Part shown: positions 10,034 through 20,567 of the stretch, piece after piece
How the letters are laid out: each line of letters begins with the position of its first letter
Position numbering within the stretch: the stretch's first letter is position 1
From: Zymoseptoria tritici IPO323
Lineage: Eukaryota; Ascomycota; Dothideomycetes; Mycosphaerellales; Mycosphaerellaceae
Assembly (NCBI RefSeq): GCF_000219625.1
Contig: NC_018217.1
Span: forward strand, 1,922,001-1,986,000
DNA length: 64,000 bases
Direction: 5' to 3'
The notes under the pieces: generated by a model
Database searches by the model: none
What the model was told of the DNA's origin: nothing
Seen by the model: only the letters and a program-made list of their open reading frames with translations
Program-made: the position numbers and the translations under genes

Positions 10034-11903
10034 TCAACCCCACCGCGCCGCGAACATTTCCAGACCGCGAACCTGGTTGCATGCCCGCTCGGCGGCAGAG
10101 ATGAAAGCATTAGGGCCAGAGATGTAGCACCAGGCGCTGCTAGTCTTCTCGCCACATATGTCGACTAGTGCCGTACGCACATCCAGACGAGGGAGACCCT
10201 TGCCGGTCTTGTGGACTTTGAACTCGAGACCCTCCCGGTTCATGCCTGGAGATTCTGTCAGCATCGCTGGAACGGATCGGTTGTGCAAGAAGGCTCACCT
10301 GTGATATTTGGCAAGTCCACGAAGTCAGTCTCTCGTACTGTCCAGATGATCACACATCGCTTCCACAGCGAGCCGACTGTCGATGACTGGAACGCTGCAG
10401 CAATTGCCAACGCACCACTGACTCCAGTACCTGCCACGATGCAAATCACCGTCTCGTACTGTTCCGGATTCGCAGGTGTGAAGTAGGGTCCTTCCAATCT
10501 CATCGTTGTAGCGACCGACAGATCAATCGTTGAAGTTTCCTGCTCCATCGCGTTCGAAGTTGGCGACTTCTCGCCGTCCATGACAGGAGGAACCCGCAAT
10601 GCTTCGACGTCAACAAGGGCTCCCACTCTGTTTGTCCATTGCGATCTCTTCCCTGCCCTTCTTGCGGGCATTTCCCTGAACAGAAACTCAATTTCGATCG
10701 AGGACTGGTCGGTCATCATCGCTTTCTTGGATGCAAGATGGGTTATGGTCGTGAAAGGATGGATTTCGATGATGGACGAGTCGGAGTGGTGGATGTGAAA
10801 GTGGGCAAGTGGAGAGTGACATGCACATCCGGAGAGACGCTTTCGAGGGAGAGGAAGTTTGAGGCTGGGAATATTAGCGACGATGTGCATGAGGCAGCGC
10901 TCGTGGTTCCTTACCTGTACCATCCGTTGCCCAGCGCGGTCAATTTGCTATCAAGCTTCACCCGAAGCTCCACAAATCGCATGCTCCAGTCCAGCAGCCA
11001 CATCGCCAGTCCAGGTAGTGTGCAGTAAAACATGGTCGATGCATGCAAGCAGACGATGACCACCGCCAGGATCGCCAGCAAGTGGCAGAAGTAAAAGACA
11101 TTGAAGTACTTCCGACGAACAACGGGAAGGCTCGAGAAGAAGATGACCACCATGATCAGACTGCTTGCGATGCCCGTAAAGATCAACGATGCCCGCCAGA
11201 TGCCGAGACTAGAACGATTGCCAGGCCATGTCTCGTGATAGTAGTAGGTCGGATTGAGTATTGGCAAGAACGGTCGAAAGCGTGCATCCCATATCGAGGC
11301 CCAGTCTGCGTACAACGATCCGTGGATCGCTACCAGGGCAAACAGAACGTACGCCTGGAACATATGGAAGCTGTACGTCGTCGCTGGAGATAGCTTGAAG
11401 AAGGACACCAATGCACTGTGTCGAGAGACTGGCAGGAGGACCATCCCCATAGTGACGTCTGCAAGATGACCCGTGAGCGCCACAGCTGCGACGATTGTGT
11501 TGCCAGGTAATGACTTCCCGCGGTCCTCGAAGTAGTCTCTCAAGCGGATCCACCAGATTCCAAGGATGATGCCATACAGCGACAGAATCCACAAGACCAG
11601 GAGAAGGCCTCCCACTCGCAAAGTCTTGCCGATGATCGGAACATGCCAGCCGAGAGACAACGAGGTAAGTCGTCGAACTGATGGCTGGAATGCACGCAGA
11701 CCGAGTAAGGCGATCGATAACGAGAGCCAGGCATACCAGACCACGACATGGAGTCGTGCTTGGAGGCTGAAATCCCACTCACCGCACGTCGCTGCGTAGC
11801 AATGATGATTAGAGCGAAAGGTCAGGCCCAAGGAGAGCACGAAGGCTCCGGAGACGCATCCGACGAGAGGCCAGAGACATGTCCGCGGTGTGATGCGTCG
11901 CAT
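10034..11903 (-). CDS. Ferric reductase-like transmembrane flavocytochrome
   Basis: Three exons: 11903-10915, 10864-10299 and 10245-10034, with introns of 50 and 53 bp. Frame is preserved and the product is 588 aa. The N-terminal half has about seven hydrophobic helices. Two pairs of histidines about 13 residues apart (FHMFQAYVLFALVAIHG and FCHLLAILAVVIVCLH) should bind two b-type haems. The C-terminal half has an FAD-site HPFT motif (IEIHPFTTITH), a nucleotide-binding CIVAGTGVSGALA loop and a terminal GPNAFISAAERA segment, as in the NAD_binding_6 domain. Such enzymes move electrons from cytosolic NADPH across the membrane to ferric iron or other acceptors. Family members are usually 550-750 aa. 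Whether it reduces iron, copper or something else cannot be told; no iron permease or multicopper oxidase gene is adjacent. Confidence 0.88.
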
Positions 11904-12750
11904 TGATTATGTCGAATGACTCCGGAGTCGATGTCCACGAGATGTCCAATTTGATGAAAGCCGGTCGGAAACGGTGATGAGCGGGAATTGATATTATGGC
12001 CTCCATGGGAAAAAAAATGCCAGCGCTCCTTGATCCTTTGCAAACACTCGCGACGTCGAGTAACGACTCGGGCCACGACAAGCCGTTGTTGGTGCAACTG
12101 CATGGCGCATTTAACCTTTCGCCGGCCCAGCAGTCTTCCGGCTGTGATGCAGATCGCAAAAACAGATCGTCGCCGTGGACACCGGAATGGGCATGTGACG
12201 TGATCCCCGCATCACATCGCTACGAGGTGCTGGCAGGGGAGTGAGGTTTCCATCTTGACGGTGTTTCAGAATGGTCTGCTGTCCATTCTGTGAATGTGGT
12301 GATGAGGTTAAAGGCAAGAGCGTCGACGTGAAGCGATGTGGGTCGCTGGCTGGATTGTTTTGCTAGCGTCAACGAGGTGAAGAATGAAGAATACCTCAAG
12401 TTTTCAATGAGCAGATATCGCAAGGAATTAGGCTGTCGCAATGGAAGTTAGATTGGTATTCACATGCGATCGTCGCACTTTCCTCCGGCAGGGAGTCAAT
12501 TCCGGTCGATCATCAATCCTTCGTCGGCCCTGGCCAGCCATCATCCTTGCAGCGATTTTGCGCATCACAGCACTCCCAAAGCAGACCGCCACGAACTCTC
12601 ACTCGCACGCTCTAGCACGCTTCAAGGACAATCAGTGTTCTGGTGTCTCAGCGGCGAAACGCTGCCAGGCATGTCTATACGTTTCTCGACGGCTGTTTTA
12701 AAACCCCACGGTGAAAGCCAATGTCTTCAAATCCTACAACCAGCGCAGTC
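11904..12750. other. Intergenic, no gene
   Basis: Promoter side of the ferric reductase-like gene and 3' side of the Tof1 gene. Small frames on both strands lack any protein family signature. Confidence 0.5.
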
Positions 12751-15700
12751 CTATTCAGAATCACTCTCGATAATGAATCCGGCCCTGACACTCCTTCTTG
12801 CCATCGGCTTGAGGACAGGCATATCATCTTCGTCGTCATCGTCGTCGTCGTTCATCAGCAAAGCTGCCGTTGTCGTGTTCGCAGACACTTCCCTCAGCGG
12901 TTTGGGCGAGACGGACACCTTGCCCGGAGTGGGCGACGTGGATGGCGTTTCCTTCGTTTTCCCGCCTCGTCTCGAAGCGACAGGCTCTTCGTCGTCTTCG
13001 TCCATAGCATCCGAGTCCTCGGACGATGATGGGCTATTTTCAGATAGCTCAAGAGGCGTTGCAGCTGCGGAAAGCGCACCTGCACTTGCCACGTCTTCAT
13101 CTTCGTCCTCACTCTCAATCGCCGTCTTCCTCTTCTTCGCACTGACCTTGACACCCACAGCACTCTTCCTCTTCTTCCCCTTGCCCCCGCCCTCCGTCGC
13201 GGGCGTCTGCGCGGCCTTCGCGGCCTTCATTACTGCACTCTGAATGACACCACTCGTCTTCTTCCTCCGCTGGGCCTCCAGTCTGAAGAACTCTGCATCC
13301 GCCTCCTCGTCTGTGTCATCTTCAACGACATATAACGCGGACTTGATCCTCGAGTTCTTCTCTCGCTCTTTCTTCTCTTTCGCCTTGGCTCGCGCTTCCG
13401 TGAGTTCTGGACCTGAACTTCTTCGCTTGCGGCGCTTCCTGGGCTTCTCTCCGTCTTCGCGGGCTTTGCGGGCTTCCTTCAGATTAGGCGGGAACATTGC
13501 GTCATCGATGAGTCCGCCGTCACCGTCTGCGTCACTCTCGGAGTCCGAGTCGCCGAATGCGCCGCTGTTGCGGCCGGTGGGCTTTGTTCGAATGAGGTCG
13601 GAGGCAGTTTTGTCATTCTCGAAAGTTGGCGGTGCGAATTCTGCTGCTTCGATCTGATTGAGCGCTTCGATGAGTGTGCTCGCGCTGATTTCCGAAGGAA
13701 TGACCCATGCTGCATCGACGTCCTCGGCCAGGCCAAGTCGTAAGAATCCGAGCGTTGTTAAAAGCAGACGAAGGTGCTTGTCTTTGAACAATGCCAATTT
13801 TCGCTCCTCGTTGTCCGGGATGATGAATATGGAGGGCGCGGCGATGGGCTCAACTGCGTCTGTCTCACTTGTGATGGCTCTTCGCGCCGTGTCCTCGTCC
13901 TCCCATGACTGTCTCTCATCTGCTGCGTTGCCGACCTGCTTCTTGACCCACTCGACGTCATCTGCTTTTGCATTCTCAATCATGATGGACACCGCCACTG
14001 CCAGTCTCTGATCTTGGGGTACGCTCGGCTTGACTTGCAGCTCAGCTGGTGGTCGTGGCGCTCGCTTCTCGACCACCTTCTCGTAGCCATTCTGGAGGTA
14101 GAACACAGTCGCTGGTATCTTGCTGAACAGCATCTCGACCACAGATGCTTCCTTCCATCCAGTACCCTCAGTATCGCGCTCCATCCATTTGATGCATCGT
14201 CGAAAGACTTGCTGCACCATCTGTTCCCAATCCCGGAAGCCTTCCATACCTGAATCCAAGCCTTCTGGGCCCTTGATCATCTTGTGGAAGAGCTGAAGGA
14301 TGTCTGCCCTGAACAGGAGCACGGTGAGCTCATGCTTGAAAGCCAGACGGTAGAAGAATCGGTGCGCGCGTTTCATTTGAGCTGGTGTGAGATCGCGATA
14401 GTAGTGCGTCAGAGAGATGAAGGTATTGACGCAGGGTTGAGACAGGAACTTCGCGGAGAATCGAGCGAAGTCAAACTTGCGTTCAGACACCGCTCGATGT
14501 GCTTCTTGCTCATCATCGTTTGCATCGTCCGCATCTTGGGGTCTCTCGCCATCTTCATCGAGATTATCCTGCTGAGCTCGCTTCTTTCGTGCTCTTCGCT
14601 TGGAGCGAATTTGTAGGTCGACATTCTGCTTGCTATAGCGTTCGAGCATGCGAACGAAAACATGCACACACTCCGTAATGGCGTCAAGATACGCGAATCC
14701 CTGATGTGTGTACCCTCGGAGAATCTGCACGATTCTGTCGTGGGTTGCCTCCTCGTAGAAGATGCGTCCTTGGATATTCTCGGCAATCTCCTGGTCTTCT
14801 TCGTCTTTGCTGTCAGCCATGCTTTGTACGGTGAGCAAGATCTGAGTGAAGCATAGCAGAGTAGCTTGCAAGTCCTGCCAGCTCTTGTTGTCAAAGGCTA
14901 TCTGCATCTGCCTGTCCAGCAGGACGAATGTTTCTTGATCCAGTACGGCAGCGATGTACGCAAATGTGTTGTCTTCCGGGTTGATCTGCGACGGCCGATC
15001 CGCGTGCCAGGCGCTTTGACTTCGCGCCTGGTCTCGCCGAGCCGCTTCGGCGCTGAGAAACCAGGAGATGAGATAAAAGTACTGCTTGTGGTGCATGGCT
15101 TGCACCCGGTCATGCTCTCTCTCTATCGCCTTTCGCAAGCTCGCGAACAGCGGGTTAAAGGATGAGTCCAGGAAATCCTCGACAAAGCGACGTAGATGTG
15201 CTCTCGCCTTCTCCGTCAGCTCGACTCGCATGCCAAACTCCGAGAACTCGTCAAACTCTTGGGTGAGCTTGCCACGATATTGTGGCTTATTCCACTTCTT
15301 GCTGGCGTCCATCTGATGGAATGTGCTGTCCTTGTCGGTAATGCTTGTTTGTCCCGAGACTGTCGACATCTTCATATCTTCCCGCCTCACCCAGAGCATG
15401 GTACCGAATCGATTGTGTCTGGTCGGCGCATTCTTCTTGTAGCTGTTCAGCATGGCCTTCTCTTTCTGCATCAACATCTTCAACTCATTGACTTCTTCCG
15501 TGCTGACCTCTTCCTTCTTCAAGAACAGCTTCCTCGCGTCCACACCTTTCAGTAGATGGAACATGATCTCCAGTATAATGACATCCTGCTCTTGAAAATC
15601 ATCTCCCAATCCCGATCCGATGGTGAGTAGGGCGTTGAAGATTTCTTGATCGTGAAAAACCTCAATCGTTGCGGAACGGCTGACTTCGTTCTCATCGCCC

Positions 15701-16326
15701 TGCGAAGGCAGATGCTGTGGCTGGGTGATCATTGCGACGTTGCGGAAGAAGTACAGCATGAGCTTTATGATTCCGTCGTCCCTTTTGGTCCTCTCTCGGC
15801 GCGGTTGCGCCATAGATGGGAGAGCCACACGCACTGCAATCCTCAAGATCTTTGCATACTCGTATTGGAGTACAGCTCTCTTGTATCCAACCTGTGCCAA
15901 TTGCAGATATGGCACGTGTCGGTGGTGGTTCAGTGTAGCCTTGTCATCCTCCAGAGCGACCGGCCAGGTCAACGGCACGAGCAGTTCCAGACATGCCAGT
16001 GCCAGCTTCGATTTCAGCTTGTTCTCTTTCCCGTCCTCCGGCCAAAGAGCCAGAATCTCCAGCAAATCTCCCTGCACCAGGTTCGCCTCCGCAAGACATC
16101 TTTTCACGTCCAGTCGGTTGGTCTTCTCGTCGTATAGTCGGAGCCAACGTTGTAAGTCTTTGAGCACAGCTGCTGCATCGTCTCCAATGGAATAGGAATT
16201 GTCGTATGTCGAGCTACCACCGACAGCGTTGACGAGAGAAGAGATGTATGCGCGGACCTCCGGATCAACCGTCGTGCTCTTCTCGAATGGGTCCATCTTC
16301 GCGGTGCTGGAGCGGTCGACCCTCAA
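12751..16326 (-). CDS. TOF1: Tof1/Swi1 (Timeless-family) replication fork protection protein
   Basis: A single exon of 1191 aa, matching the ~1000-1250 aa fungal family. The N-terminal TIMELESS region is evident (VDPEVRAYISSLVNAVGG, then ALACLELLVPLTWPVALEDD, VGYKRAVLQYEYAKILRIAVRVALPSMA and the IKLMLYFFRNVAMI segment). LTHYYRDLTPAQMKRAHRFFYRLAFKHELTVLLFRADILQLFHKM in the middle is the conserved C-terminal homology block. The last ~250 residues are charged, with basic KKRK/RRKRR clusters and an acidic run. With Csm3, Tof1 travels with the replisome, pauses forks and supports Mrc1 checkpoint signalling; the location is nuclear. Met11 (MDPFEKS, 16296) is a likely alternative start. It diverges from the Prp4 kinase gene across about 440 bp. 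Confidence 0.92.
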   Translation of the reverse strand: MRVDRSSTAKMDPFEKSTTVDPEVRAYISSLVNAVGGSSTYDNSYSIGDDAAAVLKDLQRWLRLYDEKTNRLDVKRCLAEANLVQGDLLEILALWPEDGKENKLKSKLALACLELLVPLTWPVALEDDKATLNHHRHVPYLQLAQVGYKRAVLQYEYAKILRIAVRVALPSMAQPRRERTKRDDGIIKLMLYFFRNVAMITQPQHLPSQGDENEVSRSATIEVFHDQEIFNALLTIGSGLGDDFQEQDVIILEIMFHLLKGVDARKLFLKKEEVSTEEVNELKMLMQKEKAMLNSYKKNAPTRHNRFGTMLWVRREDMKMSTVSGQTSITDKDSTFHQMDASKKWNKPQYRGKLTQEFDEFSEFGMRVELTEKARAHLRRFVEDFLDSSFNPLFASLRKAIEREHDRVQAMHHKQYFYLISWFLSAEAARRDQARSQSAWHADRPSQINPEDNTFAYIAAVLDQETFVLLDRQMQIAFDNKSWQDLQATLLCFTQILLTVQSMADSKDEEDQEIAENIQGRIFYEEATHDRIVQILRGYTHQGFAYLDAITECVHVFVRMLERYSKQNVDLQIRSKRRARKKRAQQDNLDEDGERPQDADDANDDEQEAHRAVSERKFDFARFSAKFLSQPCVNTFISLTHYYRDLTPAQMKRAHRFFYRLAFKHELTVLLFRADILQLFHKMIKGPEGLDSGMEGFRDWEQMVQQVFRRCIKWMERDTEGTGWKEASVVEMLFSKIPATVFYLQNGYEKVVEKRAPRPPAELQVKPSVPQDQRLAVAVSIMIENAKADDVEWVKKQVGNAADERQSWEDEDTARRAITSETDAVEPIAAPSIFIIPDNEERKLALFKDKHLRLLLTTLGFLRLGLAEDVDAAWVIPSEISASTLIEALNQIEAAEFAPPTFENDKTASDLIRTKPTGRNSGAFGDSDSESDADGDGGLIDDAMFPPNLKEARKAREDGEKPRKRRKRRSSGPELTEARAKAKEKKEREKNSRIKSALYVVEDDTDEEADAEFFRLEAQRRKKTSGVIQSAVMKAAKAAQTPATEGGGKGKKRKSAVGVKVSAKKRKTAIESEDEDEDVASAGALSAAATPLELSENSPSSSEDSDAMDEDDEEPVASRRGGKTKETPSTSPTPGKVSVSPKPLREVSANTTTAALLMNDDDDDDEDDMPVLKPMARRSVRAGFIIESDSE

Positions 16327-16763
16327 TCCATGCTTCGTCTACTTGTGACCTTTGAAGCGCAACTTGAAGTTGGCGACGGACGACGCGACTGAGCGCGCCT
16401 GCACTGCACAGCACGCTACTAGTAAATCTCGCGGCACCTTCCTACGTCAGCCCCACCCACGTGATGACGGGACTTTTACTCGACTTCCGTTCACCAGCAA
16501 ACGCCGTAGCCACTGCGACGTCAGCAACTCTGGATAACACTGCCAGAGCAATACCCTCCTTTGCCGCTTCCATCGCCCTTTCGACCTGCAACAGCCTCTC
16601 CGGTTGTGCTCTCTGCCCGACAGCGGCGCACTCTTCAGCCTGTGAGAACCTCATCCGCGACTGCAGTGGTTCTGCGGCACCCAGATTTCTCGCTGTGAAC
16701 TGATTGCTAACACATTTTCCACAAACCGCGGACTGTCCTCATTCCGCCGGCATCGCCAGCAAG
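16327..16763. promoter_or_regulatory. Shared divergent promoter region of Tof1 and Prp4-like kinase genes
   Basis: About 440 bp separate the two divergent start codons, so both core promoters must lie here or inside the 5' leaders. No specific operator motif is claimed. Confidence 0.5.
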
Positions 16764-19115
16764 ATGAGTGCACGCTCGCCATCGTTCTCTGAGGGCGAGA
16801 TCAGCGGCGCCAACGGGGACGGGGAGAAGGTTACGAGAAACGCCTCACGTCGCACGAATACCAATGTTGATTCATCCGCCAGACCTATGTCTTCATCTCG
16901 CGCTTCGTACAATGTCCGGCAGGCCTTGATGGGAAACAAGTCTGCACACTTCGACGGCTCCCGCTCAGCCAATGGAAAAGATCGCTCGAGGTCACCATAT
17001 CGCCGAAAGCGCTCGCCGCCGCGCCGAACCTCTCGCTCACGGTCTCGGTCGCCGTATCGCGCAGACAGAGAAACCGTCCGAGACAAGCGTCCTCATCAGG
17101 ATGATCACTATGGGAGGAATGCGTCGGACACGAGAAGGCACAAACCCGTGAACTTCCAGCCTGCGAGGTGGAATGGCTCGCAAAACCCCGACAGGCACAA
17201 CTCCAACGGCCGCCATGACAGAGACCGATCACGATCGCCTTATCGCGCTTCTGTTCGTACCGACCGTCGTCCATCTCTATCCGACCGCAGTCACGCAAAT
17301 GGAAGTTTTGACGCACGCAAAATGACCAATGGGACTGCAGTAAGCTCAGCAAGTGCAACCGGGCAAGGCAAACATGGTTCTGTCGCTAACGTCGCAAATC
17401 CTGAATCGATGCAAGGCAGTGAGGTAAACGAAGAGCCGACGCCTCCAGAACCGCAACTTTCAGAGGCGGAGATTATCGAACAGCGCCGCAAGGCGCGCCA
17501 GGCGATCAGGAAGAAGCACGCTGCAGCAGCTGGTAACGAATCCCTCTTGCGCGCGACACTGGAGTCGAATTTGCCATCAACTTCATCAAGCCCACAGATT
17601 GAGCCCATCCCGCATGGGTCAGAGACACACTCGCCTCCATCTACAGCTCAGTCGCCTGCTCAGCTCATGCAAAGTTCGACACCAAGTTCGCCGGCCTCTC
17701 CAGCGTCTCCAGCTGATCTGATTCCCGCTGATGATGCCGATCTTGCAAATCCAGTCCACGTCAACGCGACCAACGAGGAGCAAGGACAATCTGCCGCAGA
17801 CTATGATCCCAATGAAGACATGAACGAGGACCGACCTGACCACAAGCGGACCGACATACAGCCGTCCACCGAACCTGTCGAGCCAACCAAGAAGAGCACC
17901 GACGATTTCGACATGTTCGCGGATGATGACATCGACATGTTTGCTGTTGACGATAGCGCACCTGCCAGTGGACCCTCCAAACAAGGCAAACAGCTTGACG
18001 AGAGTATGCTGGATAATTGGGACTATCCCGATGGACACTACCGCATCATCAACGGAGAGCTTCTCGGTGGTCGTTATGCGGTCGAGCAACAAGTGGGTAA
18101 AGGTACATTTGCGACTGTCGTACGTGCTAGGGATGCCGACACTGGCACCACAGTCGCTATCAAGATTGCCTGCAAGAACGACACGATGTTGAAAGCCGGA
18201 CAGAAGGAAATGCAATTTCTGGAACTGCTCAACGAGAAGGACAAGGAAGACAAGAAGCACATCATTCGTCTTCTTGGTCAATTCACCCACAAAGGTCATC
18301 TCTGCCTGGTGTTTGAAGGTCTTAGCATGGATCTTCGCGAGGCTATCAAAAAGTTTGGGCGTGATGTTGGGATCACAATGCAGGCTGTGAAGCTCTACGC
18401 CTATCAGATGTTCCAAGCGCTGGTCCACATGAAAAGTGCAGAGGTACTGCACGCCGATCTGAAGCCAGACAACATTCTGGTCAGCGAGAACAAGAAGTAC
18501 ATCAAGGTCTGTGATTTCGGCACGGCCACCCTGCACCGCGACGCCGAGCTCACGCCGTATCTCGTCTCACGATTCTACCGTGCACCAGAGGTCATCCTCG
18601 GGATGGACTTCGATTACGCTATCGATATGTGGGCTATCGGTTGCACACTTTACGAACTGTTCACTGGTCGCATTCTGTTCAACGGAGCTGACAACAACGG
18701 CATGTTACGCTCGATCCAGGAATGTCGTGGAAAGATCCCAATCCGTCTCATCAAACGCGCGCAGCTGGCACACAAGTACTTCGATGACACCTTCACCTTC
18801 CATGCCCTGGAGCGGGACAAGCTCACTGGCCACATCGTACCGAGGCCCGTACAATTTTCGCAAGGAGCACATGGCAAAGATCTCAAATCCAAGCTCAGCG
18901 CAAACTTGAAGTTGTTGCCACTTTCCGAGGTCAAGGAGCACAATGCCTTTGTGGATCTACTGGATAAATGCCTCCAGCTCGATCCGGAGAAGCGCATCAA
19001 GCCCAAGGACGCTCTGCATCATCCCTTCTTCGCCACTCCGCAAATGAAAGGGAATGGTAAGGCGTCCGTCGCATCTTCCACGGCTTTTGCTCCCGTTTCT
19101 GTGCAGCACAACTAG
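16764..19115 (+). CDS. PRP4: Prp4/PRPF4B-like pre-mRNA splicing kinase
   Basis: A single exon of 783 aa. Residues 1 to ~400 are disordered, rich in RS/SR and RSRSPYR motifs typical of splicing factors, then acidic. The kinase domain covers roughly 430-770: glycine loop VGKGTFATVVRA, VAIKIA lysine, catalytic loop HADLKPDN (the HAD variant is typical of Prp4), DFGTA, and a long C-lobe with TPYLVSRFYRAPEVILG containing the Tyr-x-Val activation segment seen in Prp4 and CLK-type kinases. Prp4 phosphorylates tri-snRNP proteins such as Prp6 and Prp31 and promotes spliceosome activation in the nucleus. An in-frame ATG lies 60 bp upstream (16704), but MSARSPSFSEGE is the more natural start. The N-terminal RS region is longer than in S. 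pombe Prp4, as usual in Pezizomycotina and animals. Confidence 0.93.
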   Translation: MSARSPSFSEGEISGANGDGEKVTRNASRRTNTNVDSSARPMSSSRASYNVRQALMGNKSAHFDGSRSANGKDRSRSPYRRKRSPPRRTSRSRSRSPYRADRETVRDKRPHQDDHYGRNASDTRRHKPVNFQPARWNGSQNPDRHNSNGRHDRDRSRSPYRASVRTDRRPSLSDRSHANGSFDARKMTNGTAVSSASATGQGKHGSVANVANPESMQGSEVNEEPTPPEPQLSEAEIIEQRRKARQAIRKKHAAAAGNESLLRATLESNLPSTSSSPQIEPIPHGSETHSPPSTAQSPAQLMQSSTPSSPASPASPADLIPADDADLANPVHVNATNEEQGQSAADYDPNEDMNEDRPDHKRTDIQPSTEPVEPTKKSTDDFDMFADDDIDMFAVDDSAPASGPSKQGKQLDESMLDNWDYPDGHYRIINGELLGGRYAVEQQVGKGTFATVVRARDADTGTTVAIKIACKNDTMLKAGQKEMQFLELLNEKDKEDKKHIIRLLGQFTHKGHLCLVFEGLSMDLREAIKKFGRDVGITMQAVKLYAYQMFQALVHMKSAEVLHADLKPDNILVSENKKYIKVCDFGTATLHRDAELTPYLVSRFYRAPEVILGMDFDYAIDMWAIGCTLYELFTGRILFNGADNNGMLRSIQECRGKIPIRLIKRAQLAHKYFDDTFTFHALERDKLTGHIVPRPVQFSQGAHGKDLKSKLSANLKLLPLSEVKEHNAFVDLLDKCLQLDPEKRIKPKDALHHPFFATPQMKGNGKASVASSTAFAPVSVQHN

Positions 19116-20397
19116 AAATCGCAGCGCAAGAACACATCAGCTATGGTATCTTGGGGGACGTAATGGAGCTATCGAGCTGTGGAACAGGCCAGGCCACGGC
19201 CTTCGGCTATGGCCCGAGCGCATGATTCCAAGACATCGTCATTGAGGCATGAGGTACGATTTCTGGCAATCCGAAATGTTGAATAGCGAGAGAAGTTGCT
19301 TTGCGCTGAGACTACGCGGCAGCACTGGAATTAGGATACTTTTGCGAGGCTGCATTGGCTATGTCTGGCCGGAGAGTGCGACATATGGTACAGAGGCCAC
19401 AAGCGGCCCGAAAGGCGGTTGGGAACAGATCGAGACGACGTTAGGCTTGCGCCGGCTTATCGGGGAAGCATTCACAGCGAAGAGCATGTAGCAAGGAAGC
19501 AGATCTGCACAACTATGCCTCGGTCTCCAATCCGCTCAAGTGCAAAGCAGTGGCCGTCATTTTATACCAGCGGCGTGGATGGCACAACGTTCCAGGGTTT
19601 CGTGCATAAATGAGCCCGTCTGTACCACTTCCAGCCATGTTCGTAACCACCGGAGCGAGCTGCTGAGACTTGTCGGAGAAATGTAACTTGCACAGCAGAT
19701 CGACTATGGTACCATCGCGATGCCCGTACACTGCGTGGACAGACGAAGGATTGTCTCGTGGTCGTGCAATCTCACATATGCGTGACGACGGACAATCGCT
19801 TTCCCGACTCGCCACTTTGCTATCGCTGGGATTGATCGAACACGGCAGCAGATACCAGCAGGCTTTGAACAGGCAAGAGGATGGCTATGCGCACGCTGTG
19901 ATTATGGCGGAAGACCACCTGAATGCCATTGAGAATCTTCAGACGTACATGATCGCTCTTAGGGCCTGTCATGCTGTATCAGATCTACGAGTTGCCACAC
20001 GCATGTTTTGACCTTGCGTCTGGATCGACCGCCGGACCTCCTCCCGGATCATCAAACGCTCGGATCTTTGCAGATGCATCACAACGGGATCTTCACCATC
20101 TGATCTCTACCAGGGAAGTAAGAAGAAATCCACGGTCGATTTGAGACCGATGGCAACAACCCCAACCCTAACCCTAAGAGATCGGCATGTTCCCCGAATT
20201 GTGAACGTTGATGTGGTGCGGAGTCGCGGACAGGCATGTCACTTCGTTCAGATTCGACCTCATCAGAGATCGGTTGCCGAGAGGGCGGAGGTGACATCTC
20301 GACTCGTCCAGACCTCTGCGTGCAGTGGTCCCGATGGCATGGCTGACCACAACTCACCTGAACCACTTCCGACGCACAAGTAGCCAATCAATCTACG
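19116..20397. other. Gene-poor stretch left of the DNA transposon
   Basis: No domain-bearing frame is found. Two small overlapping frames around 19513-20011 on opposite strands have no recognised family. A short telomere-like run (AACCCC then AACCCT twice) lies at 20158-20177. Confidence 0.45.
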
Positions 20398-20405
20398 GTC
20401 GTGAT

Positions 20406-20448
20406 CCCCGTTGTTAATCATAGCCTCACTCATTTTTATTCATAGCCT
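20406..20448 (+). repeat. Left terminal inverted repeat of the Mutator-like element
   Basis: 43 bp that match the reverse complement of 23791-23833 with one mismatch. The motif CATAGCCTCA occurs twice within and just after the repeat, which could be a transposase binding pair. Confidence 0.92.
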
Positions 20449-20567
20449 CAGCTAGTCACGTGCACGGGACTCGAATCCACGCGTGTCGCGTTTCTTACCT
20501 ATTTTTGCAGTAATCTTGGACGCGTTTTGATCGCTGTCCTATACCCTCGTCGTCGCTATAGTATACT

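Noticed and set aside
12464..13243. Ser-rich plus-strand frame of 259 codons
   Set aside because: It is antisense to the acidic/basic C-terminus of Tof1 and is explained by that codon pattern.
20461..20490. Possible tRNA T-arm (GGACTCGAATCC)
   Set aside because: No matching acceptor, D or anticodon arms could be found at the right spacing on either strand.
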